Positions 16,377 to 24,454 of a stretch of 64,000 nt of DNA are shown here, piece after piece. Within the stretch, counting starts at the first letter, position 1. Each line of letters begins with the position of its first letter. The notes under the pieces were generated by a model that saw only the letters and a list, made by a program, of their open reading frames with translations, had not been told where the DNA came from and did no database searches. This DNA is from Methylobacterium terricola (GTDB lineage Bacteria > Pseudomonadota > Alphaproteobacteria > Rhizobiales > Beijerinckiaceae): assembly GCF_006151805.1 (NCBI RefSeq), contig NZ_VDDA01000012.1, positions 1-64,000 on the forward strand, read 5' to 3'. The translations under genes and the position numbers were made by a program.

Positions 16377-18437
16377 TCAAAGCGGCCCCCAGAACCTGTT
16401 GCCCTGCCAATCCTTGGGCTTACGCACCCATCCCAAGCGTTCGAGGGTGGACGCGATCCGGCGCTGATCCGCTGTGCCGACCTTCGGCGTCTCGATGAAG
16501 AGAGCGCAGCGCGCCACCTCCATCACGCTAACGCGGTCCTTGCCATCAAGGTAGCGACGGACCGGCTCTTCCCACGCATCAGCTTCAAAGCGGCTTTCCT
16601 GCTCCGGTCGGATGTGCTCGGCCTCGAATGCCTCGTCGGGCCACCATCGGGTGCCGGAGCGGTAGCGGCGTACCGCCTCGGCGAAGAGTTGATCTCGGTC
16701 CCGGGCTAATGCGTCGGTATCGACACGCCCGACTTTCACCGGCCAGTACCGGCGCCCGCCCGTCTCGTCGCGCAGGTACGTGCTCTTGTTCGTCGTCCCA
16801 ACAAACACGCACTGGCGCGGCTGGATCACCTCCTTGCGGCCGTAGCTCGGGCGGTAGCGCTCGACAGGCCGGCTGATGAAGGCCTTTAGCGCCGCATCCT
16901 CGGCCTTCGACATGGCCGACATCTCGGCGATCTCGATCAGCCACTTGCCCGGCAGGTGCTGCGACACGTCCTTGCCGGCCGTGACGTCGGGCAGGCTGTC
17001 CGAGAACCACTCTCCTCCCAGGATGGCGCACGCCGTCGATTTCCGGGCGCCCTGCGGGCCTTCAAGCACCATCATGTAATCGGCCTTGCAGCCGGGCTCG
17101 AAAATCCGCGCGACCATGGCGATCAGGAACATCGCACCGATTCCGGCAGTGTACGGCGTCTCCTCTGCGCCGAGGTAGGTCGACAGCCACCCCGACAGGC
17201 GCTCCCGTCCGTCCCAGGACAGGCCTTCGAGGTGCTGCCGAACTGGATGGAAGGCTCGCTCGACGGCGCGGTAATCGACGGCCTGGTGCGTGATCTCCTT
17301 GCCCAATCGCGGTAGGCCTGCCTTCTGCAGCCACTCCTGCACCTGGCTAATGTCTGTGTCAGTGGCGAGCCGCATCGGCATCGCCCCGCCCGGCGGGGAG
17401 CCACATCCCGGCACGACACGACTGATCATCGTGGCGCACTGCATCTGGTCGTAGCTGAAGACCTCAGCGAGTTCGGGTGCAGAGCGCAACGCCGCCATGG
17501 CGTTCGCTAGGACAGGCAGAGCCTCGCCCTTGTCATTCCGCAGGCAGGCCTGTCGCCAATCCGCGTCGTTCGCGGCCGCAGCAGGCGGCTCGAAGAACTT
17601 CTGAACCACCGTTTCCGGTCTGTACCCGAGCCATTCCGCTACCTTCTTTGCGACGGGCTCGCCGAACTTGTCGGCCAGCATCGGGAAGCCCCCAGCCGTC
17701 GAACCTTTTGCGTAGGCTCGAGCAGCGTCCTTAGCGGCTGTCTCTTTTGCAGCCACGTCCTCGGAGCCTCCCACGTCAGCGACCGCACCGACGAAGTGGC
17801 CGATGTCGGTTTCACTCCAGTCCAGCCGGGCCAGGAAGCCGCCAAGCGCCAGGGCGGCCTTGTGGCGCGAACCCGTCCCCGGCCAGTGACGGGCGAGTAG
17901 GCACCCTGCCGCGATCGCCGCGACGCGCTTCAGCAGTGCCGGCCCGTCAAACTCCGCGGGGTCTCCGCTCCGGCTCCACTCGACTGGCTCGCCGCTGGCG
18001 TGAAGGGACCCCGGAAAGACCGTCTGTGCGCTCTTCCCGCCGCCGCAGCGCAGCTCGACCAGCATCTCTCCCGTTTCAGGGTCCTCGTAGGCGTGCGTGG
18101 CCTTCTGGCTCGTCTCGCCAAGCCGGGTTACGAACAGGTAGTGCGAATCGGGCTTCGACCTACGCCCGAAGATCGCGCCCGTCTCTGGCAGGAGGAGCGG
18201 CGCGAGCGCGATGGCTTCTGGGCAGTCGAGGTCGACATCCGTCAGCCCATTCGATGTCGGCCCTAGCACGACGCCGATGTTCTGTGGGGCGCCGTTGAAG
18301 TACCGCGGAGCGTCGGCCTCGCGAATGACGCGCTTGCCCCATCCGGTGCCCACCGGCCCCTTTTTCTGGAACGGGACGGGGACCGGGTTCCAGTTGCGCC
18401 GGCAGTACTGAAGCGCCGTCTCAAGCGGAGTACCCAT
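16377..18437 (-). CDS. Primase-polymerase / VirE-type helicase replication protein
   Basis: A 686-residue protein starting at ATG 18437, which overlaps the previous stop by one base (TGATG). The N-terminal part resembles a bifunctional primase-polymerase: it has NGLTDVDLDCPEA with the acidic catalytic pair near residues 67-71, and GRRSKPDSHYLF. The C-terminal half is a virulence-associated-E/superfamily-3-like ATPase, with a P-loop LEGPQGARKST near 453-463 and a later block VGTTNKSTYLRDETGGRRYW. Such fused proteins replicate satellites and other integrated elements. The frame is fully open. With the iteron repeat just past its end it forms a plausible self-contained replication module. Confidence 0.85.
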   Translation of the reverse strand: MGTPLETALQYCRRNWNPVPVPFQKKGPVGTGWGKRVIREADAPRYFNGAPQNIGVVLGPTSNGLTDVDLDCPEAIALAPLLLPETGAIFGRRSKPDSHYLFVTRLGETSQKATHAYEDPETGEMLVELRCGGGKSAQTVFPGSLHASGEPVEWSRSGDPAEFDGPALLKRVAAIAAGCLLARHWPGTGSRHKAALALGGFLARLDWSETDIGHFVGAVADVGGSEDVAAKETAAKDAARAYAKGSTAGGFPMLADKFGEPVAKKVAEWLGYRPETVVQKFFEPPAAAANDADWRQACLRNDKGEALPVLANAMAALRSAPELAEVFSYDQMQCATMISRVVPGCGSPPGGAMPMRLATDTDISQVQEWLQKAGLPRLGKEITHQAVDYRAVERAFHPVRQHLEGLSWDGRERLSGWLSTYLGAEETPYTAGIGAMFLIAMVARIFEPGCKADYMMVLEGPQGARKSTACAILGGEWFSDSLPDVTAGKDVSQHLPGKWLIEIAEMSAMSKAEDAALKAFISRPVERYRPSYGRKEVIQPRQCVFVGTTNKSTYLRDETGGRRYWPVKVGRVDTDALARDRDQLFAEAVRRYRSGTRWWPDEAFEAEHIRPEQESRFEADAWEEPVRRYLDGKDRVSVMEVARCALFIETPKVGTADQRRIASTLERLGWVRKPKDWQGNRFWGPL

Positions 18438-18823
18438 CAGGCATCTCCTGCCATCTGCTCGCGCAGGGCGCTCTCGAACTCCGGCAGGTTTGCGATCGAG
18501 CCTGATGCCCACCCGTAGATGTTTGCGGCGACGGCGTCGGACACATCCGTGTCCAGCCCATCACGTCCGATTGCGAAAGCACGTACCCGCACGTCCTGAA
18601 CGACGTGGCGGATCGCGACGTACCAGCGGTAGCCCGCCGGAGTCTCGGAGCCGCGCCCAGTCAGCCTCAGGGTCTCGACCTCCGCGGCTGAGGCGAGACG
18701 CACCCGGTACGTCCGATCCGGCCGGCGCTCAAAGAATCGGCGATCTGCGGCCAGTGTCGGCTCGTTTTTCTCACAAAAGCGATCGAAGCGGCGCCGATCA
18801 GCGCGAGAGAGGTTCGCATTCAT
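18437..18823 (-). CDS. Element protein of unknown function upstream of the replication gene
   Basis: A 128-residue protein with ATG at 18823 overlapping the stop of the previous small gene, and TGA overlapping the start of the replication gene; the three form one coupled unit. It has a basic N-terminus (NANLSRADRRRFDRFCEKNE) and a central strand-rich part with RWYVAIRHVVQDVRVRAFAI. No motif of known function was recognised. The coupling suggests a role in replication or its control. Confidence 0.55.
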   Translation of the reverse strand: MNANLSRADRRRFDRFCEKNEPTLAADRRFFERRPDRTYRVRLASAAEVETLRLTGRGSETPAGYRWYVAIRHVVQDVRVRAFAIGRDGLDTDVSDAVAANIYGWASGSIANLPEFESALREQMAGDA

Positions 18824-18993
18824 TAGCGCCTCCCGGTCGTAGCGAACGCCAGCTCGGCAACGGCGCGAGCGCGTTCGGGTGAAAAATCAAAGCGGGCGAG
18901 TAGGCGCCGCATCTGGATTTCGCGGGGGCTGTACGGTATATCCCAGGTGTCAGCTGCCGAGCAGACAATTCCCAGGACCCTCGCCGCGCCCAC
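18823..18993 (-). CDS. Small element protein
   Basis: A 56-residue reading from the GTG at 18993, ending in TAA that overlaps the ATG of the 128-aa gene. The C-terminal half (REIQMRRLLARFDFSPERAR) is helical and basic, perhaps nucleic-acid binding. The frame stays open back to 19155 across the alpA gene, so the exact start is uncertain. Support comes from the one-base overlap with the next gene. Confidence 0.4.
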   Translation of the reverse strand: MGAARVLGIVCSAADTWDIPYSPREIQMRRLLARFDFSPERARAVAELAFATTGRR

Positions 18994-19025
18994 GGCGGGG
19001 GTTCTGACGCTATAGGCTATGCTTG

Positions 19026-19244
19026 TTACGCGGCCTCCTGCTGCGAGGATTGGCGAATTTCGAAATCTTGAATATCGGCCAAGCGCCAGTAGCGGCGGCC
19101 GTTGATCCGGATGGGCTTGGGGAAATCCAGCTTGGGATCTTTCTCCCAGCGCCACAGGGTCATGTCGCTGATCGCGTACCGCTGACGCACGTGAGACGCC
19201 GGCAGCATCTCGCCGGTTTGGCTCGTCTTAGGAAGTGGCATCAC
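19026..19244 (-). CDS. alpA: AlpA-family helix-turn-helix regulator
   Basis: A 72-residue protein built around one winged-helix/MerR-like DNA-binding domain: VRQRYAISDMTLWRWEKD forms the helix-turn-helix and LDFPKPIRINGRRYWRLADI the wing. This is the AlpA/excisionase-like pattern found in P4-type satellites and many integrative islands. There it activates the integrase or excision genes. It stands alone behind an AT-rich gap (19,260-19,354) and opens the leftward replication cluster, so it may also set the switch between quiet and active states. Confidence 0.85.
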   Translation of the reverse strand: MMPLPKTSQTGEMLPASHVRQRYAISDMTLWRWEKDPKLDFPKPIRINGRRYWRLADIQDFEIRQSSQQEAA

Positions 19245-19354
19245 GTCGCTCCGTGTTAGGGGACGTCCGCCATATTGGTACGCTGTTCGGCTAAGTCATT
19301 GCAGAACAATGCCGAATTGCATTATTCGATTTTCGCTACATTATTCTACACGGC

Positions 19355-20173
19355 CTAACTCGGCTTTTTCCGCTCCGATTTATAGAGATTAGAGACGCGC
19401 AGCCTGCGGCTTTTGTCGCCTCCGCTGCCTTTAATCTTCTCCAAAATATGCTGGGTAGCACCATACGCGGTATTCGCTTTCCCGGTCGCCAGTAAATCAT
19501 CGATCAACGGGAATAGCGCACGATCAAGGGGACCATAGCCCGTGTCCTCAGGACGGCCTCTGCGAACTGGCTGATCCCGTGTCGTGTCGTTATGAGCTAT
19601 GGGTACGAACCTTGGCGGAGCATGTGCAGCGTCAATCCGAAGGGCTGCCTGTGCTGACTGCGGCACAAGCTCTTTATAGTTCGGGTCTTGGCACAGCCAC
19701 TCGACCGCTGATCGCCGCGCGACCTCAAGCGGGACAACTCGCTCCGTCCCTTGCTTGACAATGGAAAATACGGTTTTCGGATGATATTTCTCTTCAAGGA
19801 GAGGTGTCACATCTCCATAGAGCCATGACTCGCCGCGCTTTGCTGCGTCGGTCATCGCGCGGTAGATTTGATCGTGAAACACATTCTCTCTGAAAGCGTT
19901 CGACAGCGTCTGTCGCCCTGCGATGAGTAGGCGCTCTTTGGCGTTGTGTATGGCAAGCAGATCTACCAAAACGAATATGTGGTCATGCTCTCTTGTCAGC
20001 CAGGAGTCCCAATATTCTTTGCCAGAAGCGTCGTCATAAGCTGCCTCAAACAGCGCCCTTTCACTGACATCCGGATCAAGAAGATGCTCCCTGAGCAGAG
20101 CTTTGATCCCATGCCTACGATTTGCGGTACTGAGGTCACGGGAGGAGAGGGCTGCTCTCAAAGCCTCATGCAT
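19355..20173 (-). CDS. Element protein of unknown function, coupled to the integrase
   Basis: A 272-residue protein from ATG 20173, starting eight bases inside the integrase gene's end, so it is probably co-translated with it. It has no signal peptide or membrane segment. The N-terminal two thirds are helical and charged (KERLLIAGRQTLSNAFREN); the C-terminal 45 residues are basic (GGDKSRRLRVSNLYKSERKK), fitting nucleic-acid contact. Base composition is visibly less GC-rich than the integrase beside it, suggesting a different source. No family recognised; the slot between integrase and alpA in satellites often holds regulators or anti-phage genes, but nothing here proves that. Confidence 0.6.
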   Translation of the reverse strand: MHEALRAALSSRDLSTANRRHGIKALLREHLLDPDVSERALFEAAYDDASGKEYWDSWLTREHDHIFVLVDLLAIHNAKERLLIAGRQTLSNAFRENVFHDQIYRAMTDAAKRGESWLYGDVTPLLEEKYHPKTVFSIVKQGTERVVPLEVARRSAVEWLCQDPNYKELVPQSAQAALRIDAAHAPPRFVPIAHNDTTRDQPVRRGRPEDTGYGPLDRALFPLIDDLLATGKANTAYGATQHILEKIKGSGGDKSRRLRVSNLYKSERKKPS

Positions 20174-21401
20174 CGACCAAACTCCGAACCTTGCGCGCCC
20201 ACGTCTCTAGCGCCGCACGCTTCTCGTCGAAATAGGCGTACCTGTTGTAGACGGCAGCGACGCCGCTGATCGTGCCGGAGCGATGGTTCAGAACCGCCTC
20301 AATGACGTGCGGAGTCACCTTGAGCCGTGCCATGCCTGAGCTGCAGGTCCGACGCAGATCGTGGAGGCGCCAGGGAGGGACGCTGACGGCCTTGAGGTCC
20401 CTCCCCTGTTCGGGCTCTTCCTTCGTGGCGATCGCCAGCATGGCAGCGTCCAGGCGCTTCTTGCCGGCGGAGTAGTCCGCCGCTGCCGTGGTGCCACTCC
20501 GCGTCAAGACGTAGCCGGCGCCCGCGATGCGAGGGGCCGCGTCGAGGATCGCGATAGCCTGCGGCGACAGCGGCACGACGTGCTCAAGGGAGTTCTTCGT
20601 GCGAACGGCTGGGATGGTCCAGACGGAGCCGTCCAGCTCCGGCCAGACCATCTTGCCGACCTCGTCGCGCCGCTGGCCGGTGAGGAGGAGTAACTGGACC
20701 ATCGGGCCGAACGGGTAGCCGACCGCCTCCGCTGCCTTCCAGACGAGCCTGACCTCGGCATCGGTCAGCACGCGATCGCGGCTGGTCTCCGCCAGGGGCG
20801 GCTTGAGGCCGAGAAACGGCGTGGTCGGGATCATCCCCCGGGCGAGCGCGAAATTGAACATCGCCCGGGTGGTGGCGAACACGCGGTTGGCGCCGGTCGC
20901 CATTCCCTTGTCGGTGAGGCCGTCGACCAGGGCGATGACATCGATGCGGCCGATGTCGCCGATCCGGCGGTTGCCCCAACGTGGCAGCACGTGGTTCGTG
21001 ATCAGCGCTGCAGCAGTCTCGGCGTACCCCGGTTTCGCATTCGGCTTGAGGTGCCGCTCCACGTAGAGCGTCGCGACGTGCGCGACGCGATCCTTCTCGG
21101 CGACGTGAGCCGCTGCAGCGGCTGCCTTCTTCTCTACGTAGGGATCGCGGCCGAGGGCAACCATCTGCAGCGCCTCGCGGGCGCGGGCTCGTGCTGCTCC
21201 CAGGTCGAACAGCGGATAGGCGCCGATGGTGTACTTCCGGGGCTGGCCGTTGATGCGGTAGCGCACTGCCCACGACTTCGCGCCGCTCGGCTGCACGACT
21301 AGGTAGAACCCGGGCAGCGTCGCATCCGGAATCTCAAGCCGCCGCTCAGGGTTCGGCTTGTGGCGTTCTACACTCTGCACGGTGAGCACCTTCGCTGTCA
21401 C
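20166..21401 (-). CDS. Tyrosine site-specific integrase (P4-type)
   Basis: A 411-residue integrase using GTG 21401; the open frame extends to 21509 but the DUF4102-like N-terminus (KVLTVQSVERHKPNPERRLE, then GFYLVVQPSGAKSWAVRYR) begins at the GTG. The core-binding domain is at about 95-190 and the catalytic domain follows. It shows LLLLTGQRRDEV (catalytic Arg), HDLRRT (His-x-x-Arg), the LNH block near VIEAVLNHRSG and the nucleophile tyrosine in VAAVYNRYAY. All catalytic residues are present. It lies 167 bases from a tRNA-Leu 3' fragment, as is usual for integrases that insert into tRNA genes. Confidence 0.9.
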   Translation of the reverse strand: MTAKVLTVQSVERHKPNPERRLEIPDATLPGFYLVVQPSGAKSWAVRYRINGQPRKYTIGAYPLFDLGAARARAREALQMVALGRDPYVEKKAAAAAAHVAEKDRVAHVATLYVERHLKPNAKPGYAETAAALITNHVLPRWGNRRIGDIGRIDVIALVDGLTDKGMATGANRVFATTRAMFNFALARGMIPTTPFLGLKPPLAETSRDRVLTDAEVRLVWKAAEAVGYPFGPMVQLLLLTGQRRDEVGKMVWPELDGSVWTIPAVRTKNSLEHVVPLSPQAIAILDAAPRIAGAGYVLTRSGTTAAADYSAGKKRLDAAMLAIATKEEPEQGRDLKAVSVPPWRLHDLRRTCSSGMARLKVTPHVIEAVLNHRSGTISGVAAVYNRYAYFDEKRAALETWARKVRSLVDA

Positions 21402-21568
21402 GAGATGCGCTCCAGGGGTAACACGGGGGTATGCCAAGATGCCCGTTAAGGCGTGTTTGGCAGTGTTACCCTGAGTGGCGCTTTCCGACAAGAAAGCTAA
21501 GTGCTGCAAGGGGTTTGAGACCGGGTGATGAGATGGTCTGTGAGGCCGTGTTAGCTCCCATCACAGTT

Positions 21569-21622
21569 CTTAAAATCTTGCGACCTCTGGTCGTGCGGGT
21601 TCGAGTCCCGCCGTCCGCACCA
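21569..21622 (+). repeat. 3' fragment of a tRNA-Leu(UAA) gene; element attachment site
   Basis: From the anticodon loop onward this is the 3' half of a class II tRNA. The loop cttaaaa contains anticodon TAA, and the variable arm is cgacc-tct-ggtcg. The T-arm is gcggg-ttcgagt-cccgc, followed by acceptor strand cgtccgc and acca. The bases before it do not pair as an anticodon 5' stem and no D-arm or gcggacg acceptor start is present. It is therefore the remnant left on the far side when an element integrates into a tRNA-Leu gene. It is not a functional tRNA. Confidence 0.8.
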
Positions 21623-21649
21623 CTTTTCTTCAGCACGCACATAGGCTGG

Positions 21650-21896
21650 CTATAGTCCGCACGCGGGCGCGACAGTGAAATCCTCGTCAATCATCGCGAG
21701 GCTGTCGAGGAAGCGCAGGTTGATCGACACGGTGCGGCGGGCCCCTTCCGGGCACCGGACGCCGAAACCCCACCCGACCGATTGGTCGAACGCGTCGATG
21801 TGCTGAAGGCCGGTGAGGCCCCGCCCTCAAGCGTCGGAGCCCTGGAGCGTCTGCCCTCCGGCGAGCCATCGTCTGCACGACGGTCCGGCCGATCAC
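21650..21896 (-). pseudogene. Frameshifted remnant of a small chromosomal gene beside the attachment site
   Basis: The minus strand from about 21,822 to the stop at 21650-21652 reads well as a protein end (LTGLQHIDAFDQSVGWGFGV, later INLRFLDSLAMIDED). Upstream the same frame meets TGA, but another frame from 21,896 (VIGRTVVQTMARRRADAPGL) would join it with a single one-base shift. It ends 28 bases from the tRNA fragment, so it is the first chromosomal gene outside the element. No family recognised. Confidence 0.4.
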
Positions 21897-21953
21897 GTCG
21901 CTCGAACCGCGAGCTCCTCCGGACCAGCGAGGCGGCCATGACCTCCGGCGGCT

Positions 21954-22538
21954 TCACAGCACGACGTGCGGGCTGAAGGTTTCGTTGCAGAACGGCAGGA
22001 CGAATCTCACCGCGAAGCCGTCCTCGATGTGGCGCACCACGGTGGCGCGGCGCTTTCCCAACGTGACCTGCTCGCCCATGATCGGTTGCACCGGAGCCTT
22101 GATGGCGGCGCCCGACATCGAGAGATCGACGATCGTGCCGGGCACGACGCGGCCGTCGATCAGATGCACGGCCACGGCGGTATGGGTGGGTACGATGCGG
22201 ACGGCGCTGCGCTGGTCCACGCGCCCCCGGCCGCGGTCAACGAGCCATTCGAGGCGGGCCGCGAGCCGGGCTCGTCGCTCGGGGGAAACGTCGACATCCA
22301 CCCGGAAGCCATCCGGCAAGATCGACGAGATCACGCCCATGACGGCACCGACTTGATCGAGGTACACCGTGACGTGTTCTCCGACGGCTCCTGAAACGGG
22401 CGCGACGATCTCGGCTTCATCCAGGGAGATGGAACGGGATTGACAGGCATATTCCCGGCCATCCGCGAGGAGGTAGCGTCCATCGACCTGCGGTACCGCA
22501 ACCGACACTGTCGAGTCTTGCGTGACGTTCGACATCAT
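21954..22538 (-). CDS. PilZ-domain c-di-GMP-binding protein
   Basis: A 194-residue cytoplasmic protein starting at ATG 22538 (ATG 22535 follows immediately). The C-terminal half is a PilZ domain with both cyclic di-GMP contact motifs: RSAVR (RxxxR) near residue 105 and DLSMSG (D/NxSxxG) near 137. The N-terminal half (YLLADGREYACQSRSISLDE, then VTVYLDQVGAVMGVISSI) looks like a second, degenerate PilZ-like barrel without an RxxxR. Such two-barrel proteins convey c-di-GMP levels to motility or envelope functions. The partner is unknown. It stands alone between the element and the thiamine operon. Confidence 0.8.
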   Translation of the reverse strand: MMSNVTQDSTVSVAVPQVDGRYLLADGREYACQSRSISLDEAEIVAPVSGAVGEHVTVYLDQVGAVMGVISSILPDGFRVDVDVSPERRARLAARLEWLVDRGRGRVDQRSAVRIVPTHTAVAVHLIDGRVVPGTIVDLSMSGAAIKAPVQPIMGEQVTLGKRRATVVRHIEDGFAVRFVLPFCNETFSPHVVL

Positions 22539-22843
22539 GCGAGCACCCAGATCCGACCTCGACGCAACCTGTAGACGATAACTGTATCGCAAAGTTGCAA
22601 AAAGGGCGAGCCCTCGGCGGCGGGCTTCGATGGCCGGACGGGCCTCACCCACAGGCAACGCCTGACGCCGCTTGTCGCGCCCGAGCGGGGAGACGGTGTC
22701 GCCAGGAAGCGGCGCTTCTCCGCCTGCACGACGTTCTCCGGTTCCCGCGGAACCGTCGCCGTCCTCACCGGGAGCGGAATCTCACGCCTCTGTCTCTCGA
22801 GGCGCCGCCGGAGTGAAGGGGGTGTCGGAAAGAGGCTCCGGCG

Positions 22844-23440
22844 TCAGGCGAGCGCCGGAATCAGCGCGCCGACTTCCGGCGCCCGCATCACCACCCCCAT
22901 CACCGCCACGGCAGCGGCCCCCACCTCGCAGCAGGACAATGCCGTCCCGGCATCGATGCCGCCGAGGGCCACGATCGGCATCAAAGCCGCCGCTTCGCGC
23001 AACACGTCCAGCCCCAGGGCCGGCCCGTAGCCCGGCTTGCTGGCGGTCAGGAAAATCGGGCTGAGGGTCGCGTAATCCGCTCCCGCCTCGCGCGCCGCCC
23101 GCACCTCGGCCAGCGAATGCGCCGAGACGCCGAGGAGCGCTCCCCGCCCCAGCCGCGCCCGGGCCGCCGCCACATCCGCCGCCGCGCCGAGCTGGACGCC
23201 CGCCGCACCGACCCGCGCCGCCAGCTCCACGTCGCGCCCGATGGTGAGCGCCCCGCCCGCTCGTGCCACCTGGCCGGCCAGGGCCTCGGCGAGGGCGGCG
23301 CGCTCCGGGCCCGGCAGGTCGCGGTCGCGCAGCCAGATCCAGCGCGCGCCCGCCGCGAGGCAGGCGGCGACGCGGGTCTCCAGGGGCTCCGGGCAGCCGT
23401 GCCGGTCGGTGACGATCAGCAGGCGGGCGGGCAGGCTCAC
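22844..23440 (-). CDS. thiE: Thiamine-phosphate synthase
   Basis: A 198-residue TIM-barrel enzyme joining the thiazole phosphate with the HMP pyrimidine diphosphate to give thiamine phosphate. Motifs are LLIVTDR near the N-terminus, GVQLGAAAD near residue 95, LLGVSAHS near 115, ATLSPIFLTASKPGYGP around 138 (phosphate loop) and VALGGID near 167. GTG 23440 overlaps the thiG stop (GTGA), so it is coupled to thiG. It is somewhat short and divergent, as in ThiE-like partners found in thiOSGE operons, so a TenI-like role is the alternative. It is last in the riboswitch-controlled operon. Confidence 0.8.
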   Translation of the reverse strand: MSLPARLLIVTDRHGCPEPLETRVAACLAAGARWIWLRDRDLPGPERAALAEALAGQVARAGGALTIGRDVELAARVGAAGVQLGAAADVAAARARLGRGALLGVSAHSLAEVRAAREAGADYATLSPIFLTASKPGYGPALGLDVLREAAALMPIVALGGIDAGTALSCCEVGAAAVAVMGVVMRAPEVGALIPALA

Positions 23441-24216
23441 GAGCCGACGAGGCCGAGCTGCGGGCTCGACGGCTCGGCCCGCGCCCGGCGCGGGATGCGG
23501 CCGGCGAGATGGGCCAGACGGCCGGCCTCGACGGCGTGGCGCATGGCGCGGGCCATCCGGACCGGGTCGTCGGCCTTGCCGACGGCGGTGTTGAGGAGCA
23601 CCGCGGCGGCGCCCAGCTCCAGGGCGATCACCGCATCGGAGGCGGTGCCGATGCCGGCATCGACGATCACCGGTACGGGCGAGCGGCGACAGATCAGTTC
23701 GAGGTTCGCCGGGTTGGCCACGCCCATGCCGGAGCCGATCAGCGAGCCCATCGGCATCACGGCGGCAGCGCCGAGATCGGCCAGCCGGCTGCACACGACC
23801 GGATCGTCGTTGCAATAGGGCAGCACCACGAAGCCGGATTCGACCAGCTGGCGGGTGGCCTCGATCGTCTCGGCGACGTCGGGATAGAGGGTCTCGCGGT
23901 CGCCGATCACCTCGACCTTGATCCAGTTGGTGCCGAGCGCCTCGCGGGCCAGTTCCGCGGTCATCACGGCGTCGCGGGCGGTCTCGCAGCCGGCGGTGTT
24001 GGGCAGGAAGCGCGATCCCTTCAGGCGCGCCACGGTGTCCGAGCCGTGGCCGTGCAGCGAGATGCGGCGGATCGAGACCGTCACCACCTCGGCGCCGCTC
24101 GCCCGCACCGCCTCGCTCATGATCGCCTGCGTCGGGTAGCCGGCGGTGCCGATGAGGAGGCGCGAGGACAGGCTCGTGCCGGCGATGACGAACGGGTCGT
24201 CGGGGGTGTCGGTCAT
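23437..24216 (-). CDS. thiG: Thiazole synthase
   Basis: A 259-residue TIM-barrel protein, the usual length for ThiG, which condenses deoxyxylulose 5-phosphate, dehydroglycine and ThiS-thiocarboxylate into the thiazole ring. It shows SRLLIGTAGYPT near residue 17, KVEVIGDRETLYPD around 100 (the Schiff-base lysine is in this region), VLPYCNDDPV near 130, MPMGSLIGSG near 153 and PVIVDAGIGTASDA around 180. It lies between thiS and thiE in the operon and overlaps thiE. Confidence 0.92.
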   Translation of the reverse strand: MTDTPDDPFVIAGTSLSSRLLIGTAGYPTQAIMSEAVRASGAEVVTVSIRRISLHGHGSDTVARLKGSRFLPNTAGCETARDAVMTAELAREALGTNWIKVEVIGDRETLYPDVAETIEATRQLVESGFVVLPYCNDDPVVCSRLADLGAAAVMPMGSLIGSGMGVANPANLELICRRSPVPVIVDAGIGTASDAVIALELGAAAVLLNTAVGKADDPVRMARAMRHAVEAGRLAHLAGRIPRRARAEPSSPQLGLVGS

Positions 24217-24241
24217 GGGGTGTCTCCGGATCTGCGAATGT

Positions 24242-24454
24242 CTAGCCGCCCTGCATGGCGCGCACGATCTCGACGCGGTCGCCCTCGCTGAGCGCGGTCG
24301 CCGCCCAGTCGCGCTGGCGCACCACCGCGCCGTTGAGCGCGATGGCGAAGCCCTGCGGGCCGGGCAGGTCGAGGTCGGCGGTCTCGGCGCGCCAGAGGGC
24401 GTCGAGGGTGGCGGCTCCGCTGTCGCGGGGCTCGCCGTTGACGAGGATCTTCAT
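24242..24454 (-). CDS. thiS: Thiamine sulfur-carrier protein
   Basis: A 70-residue ubiquitin-like protein starting MKILVNGE and ending in the required Gly-Gly (AMQGG), where the sulfur is carried as a thiocarboxylate. FAIALNGAVVRQRDWA and GDRVEIVRAM are typical ThiS strands. ATG 24454 overlaps the thiO stop (ATGA), so both are translated together, and it hands sulfur to ThiG encoded next. No thiF gene is present in the operon; adenylation must come from elsewhere. Confidence 0.9.
   Translation of the reverse strand: MKILVNGEPRDSGAATLDALWRAETADLDLPGPQGFAIALNGAVVRQRDWAATALSEGDRVEIVRAMQGG

Larger units (their letters stand above)
7359..21622. mobile_element. Integrated phage-like or satellite-like element (left limit unresolved)
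   Basis: The run of minus-strand genes from the integrase to the tape-measure remnant, bounded on the right by a tRNA-Leu(UAA) 3' fragment, is one integrated element. It has integrase, AlpA, primase-helicase, candidate origin, serine recombinase, terminase and a partial tail module. It has no portal, capsid, head-tail joining or tail-tube gene. The right limit is the end of the tRNA fragment. Because the fragment lacks its 5' half, the intact tRNA should lie left of base 1, so bases 1-7358 may also be inside; 7359 is only the last clearly phage-type gene. Confidence 0.75.
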
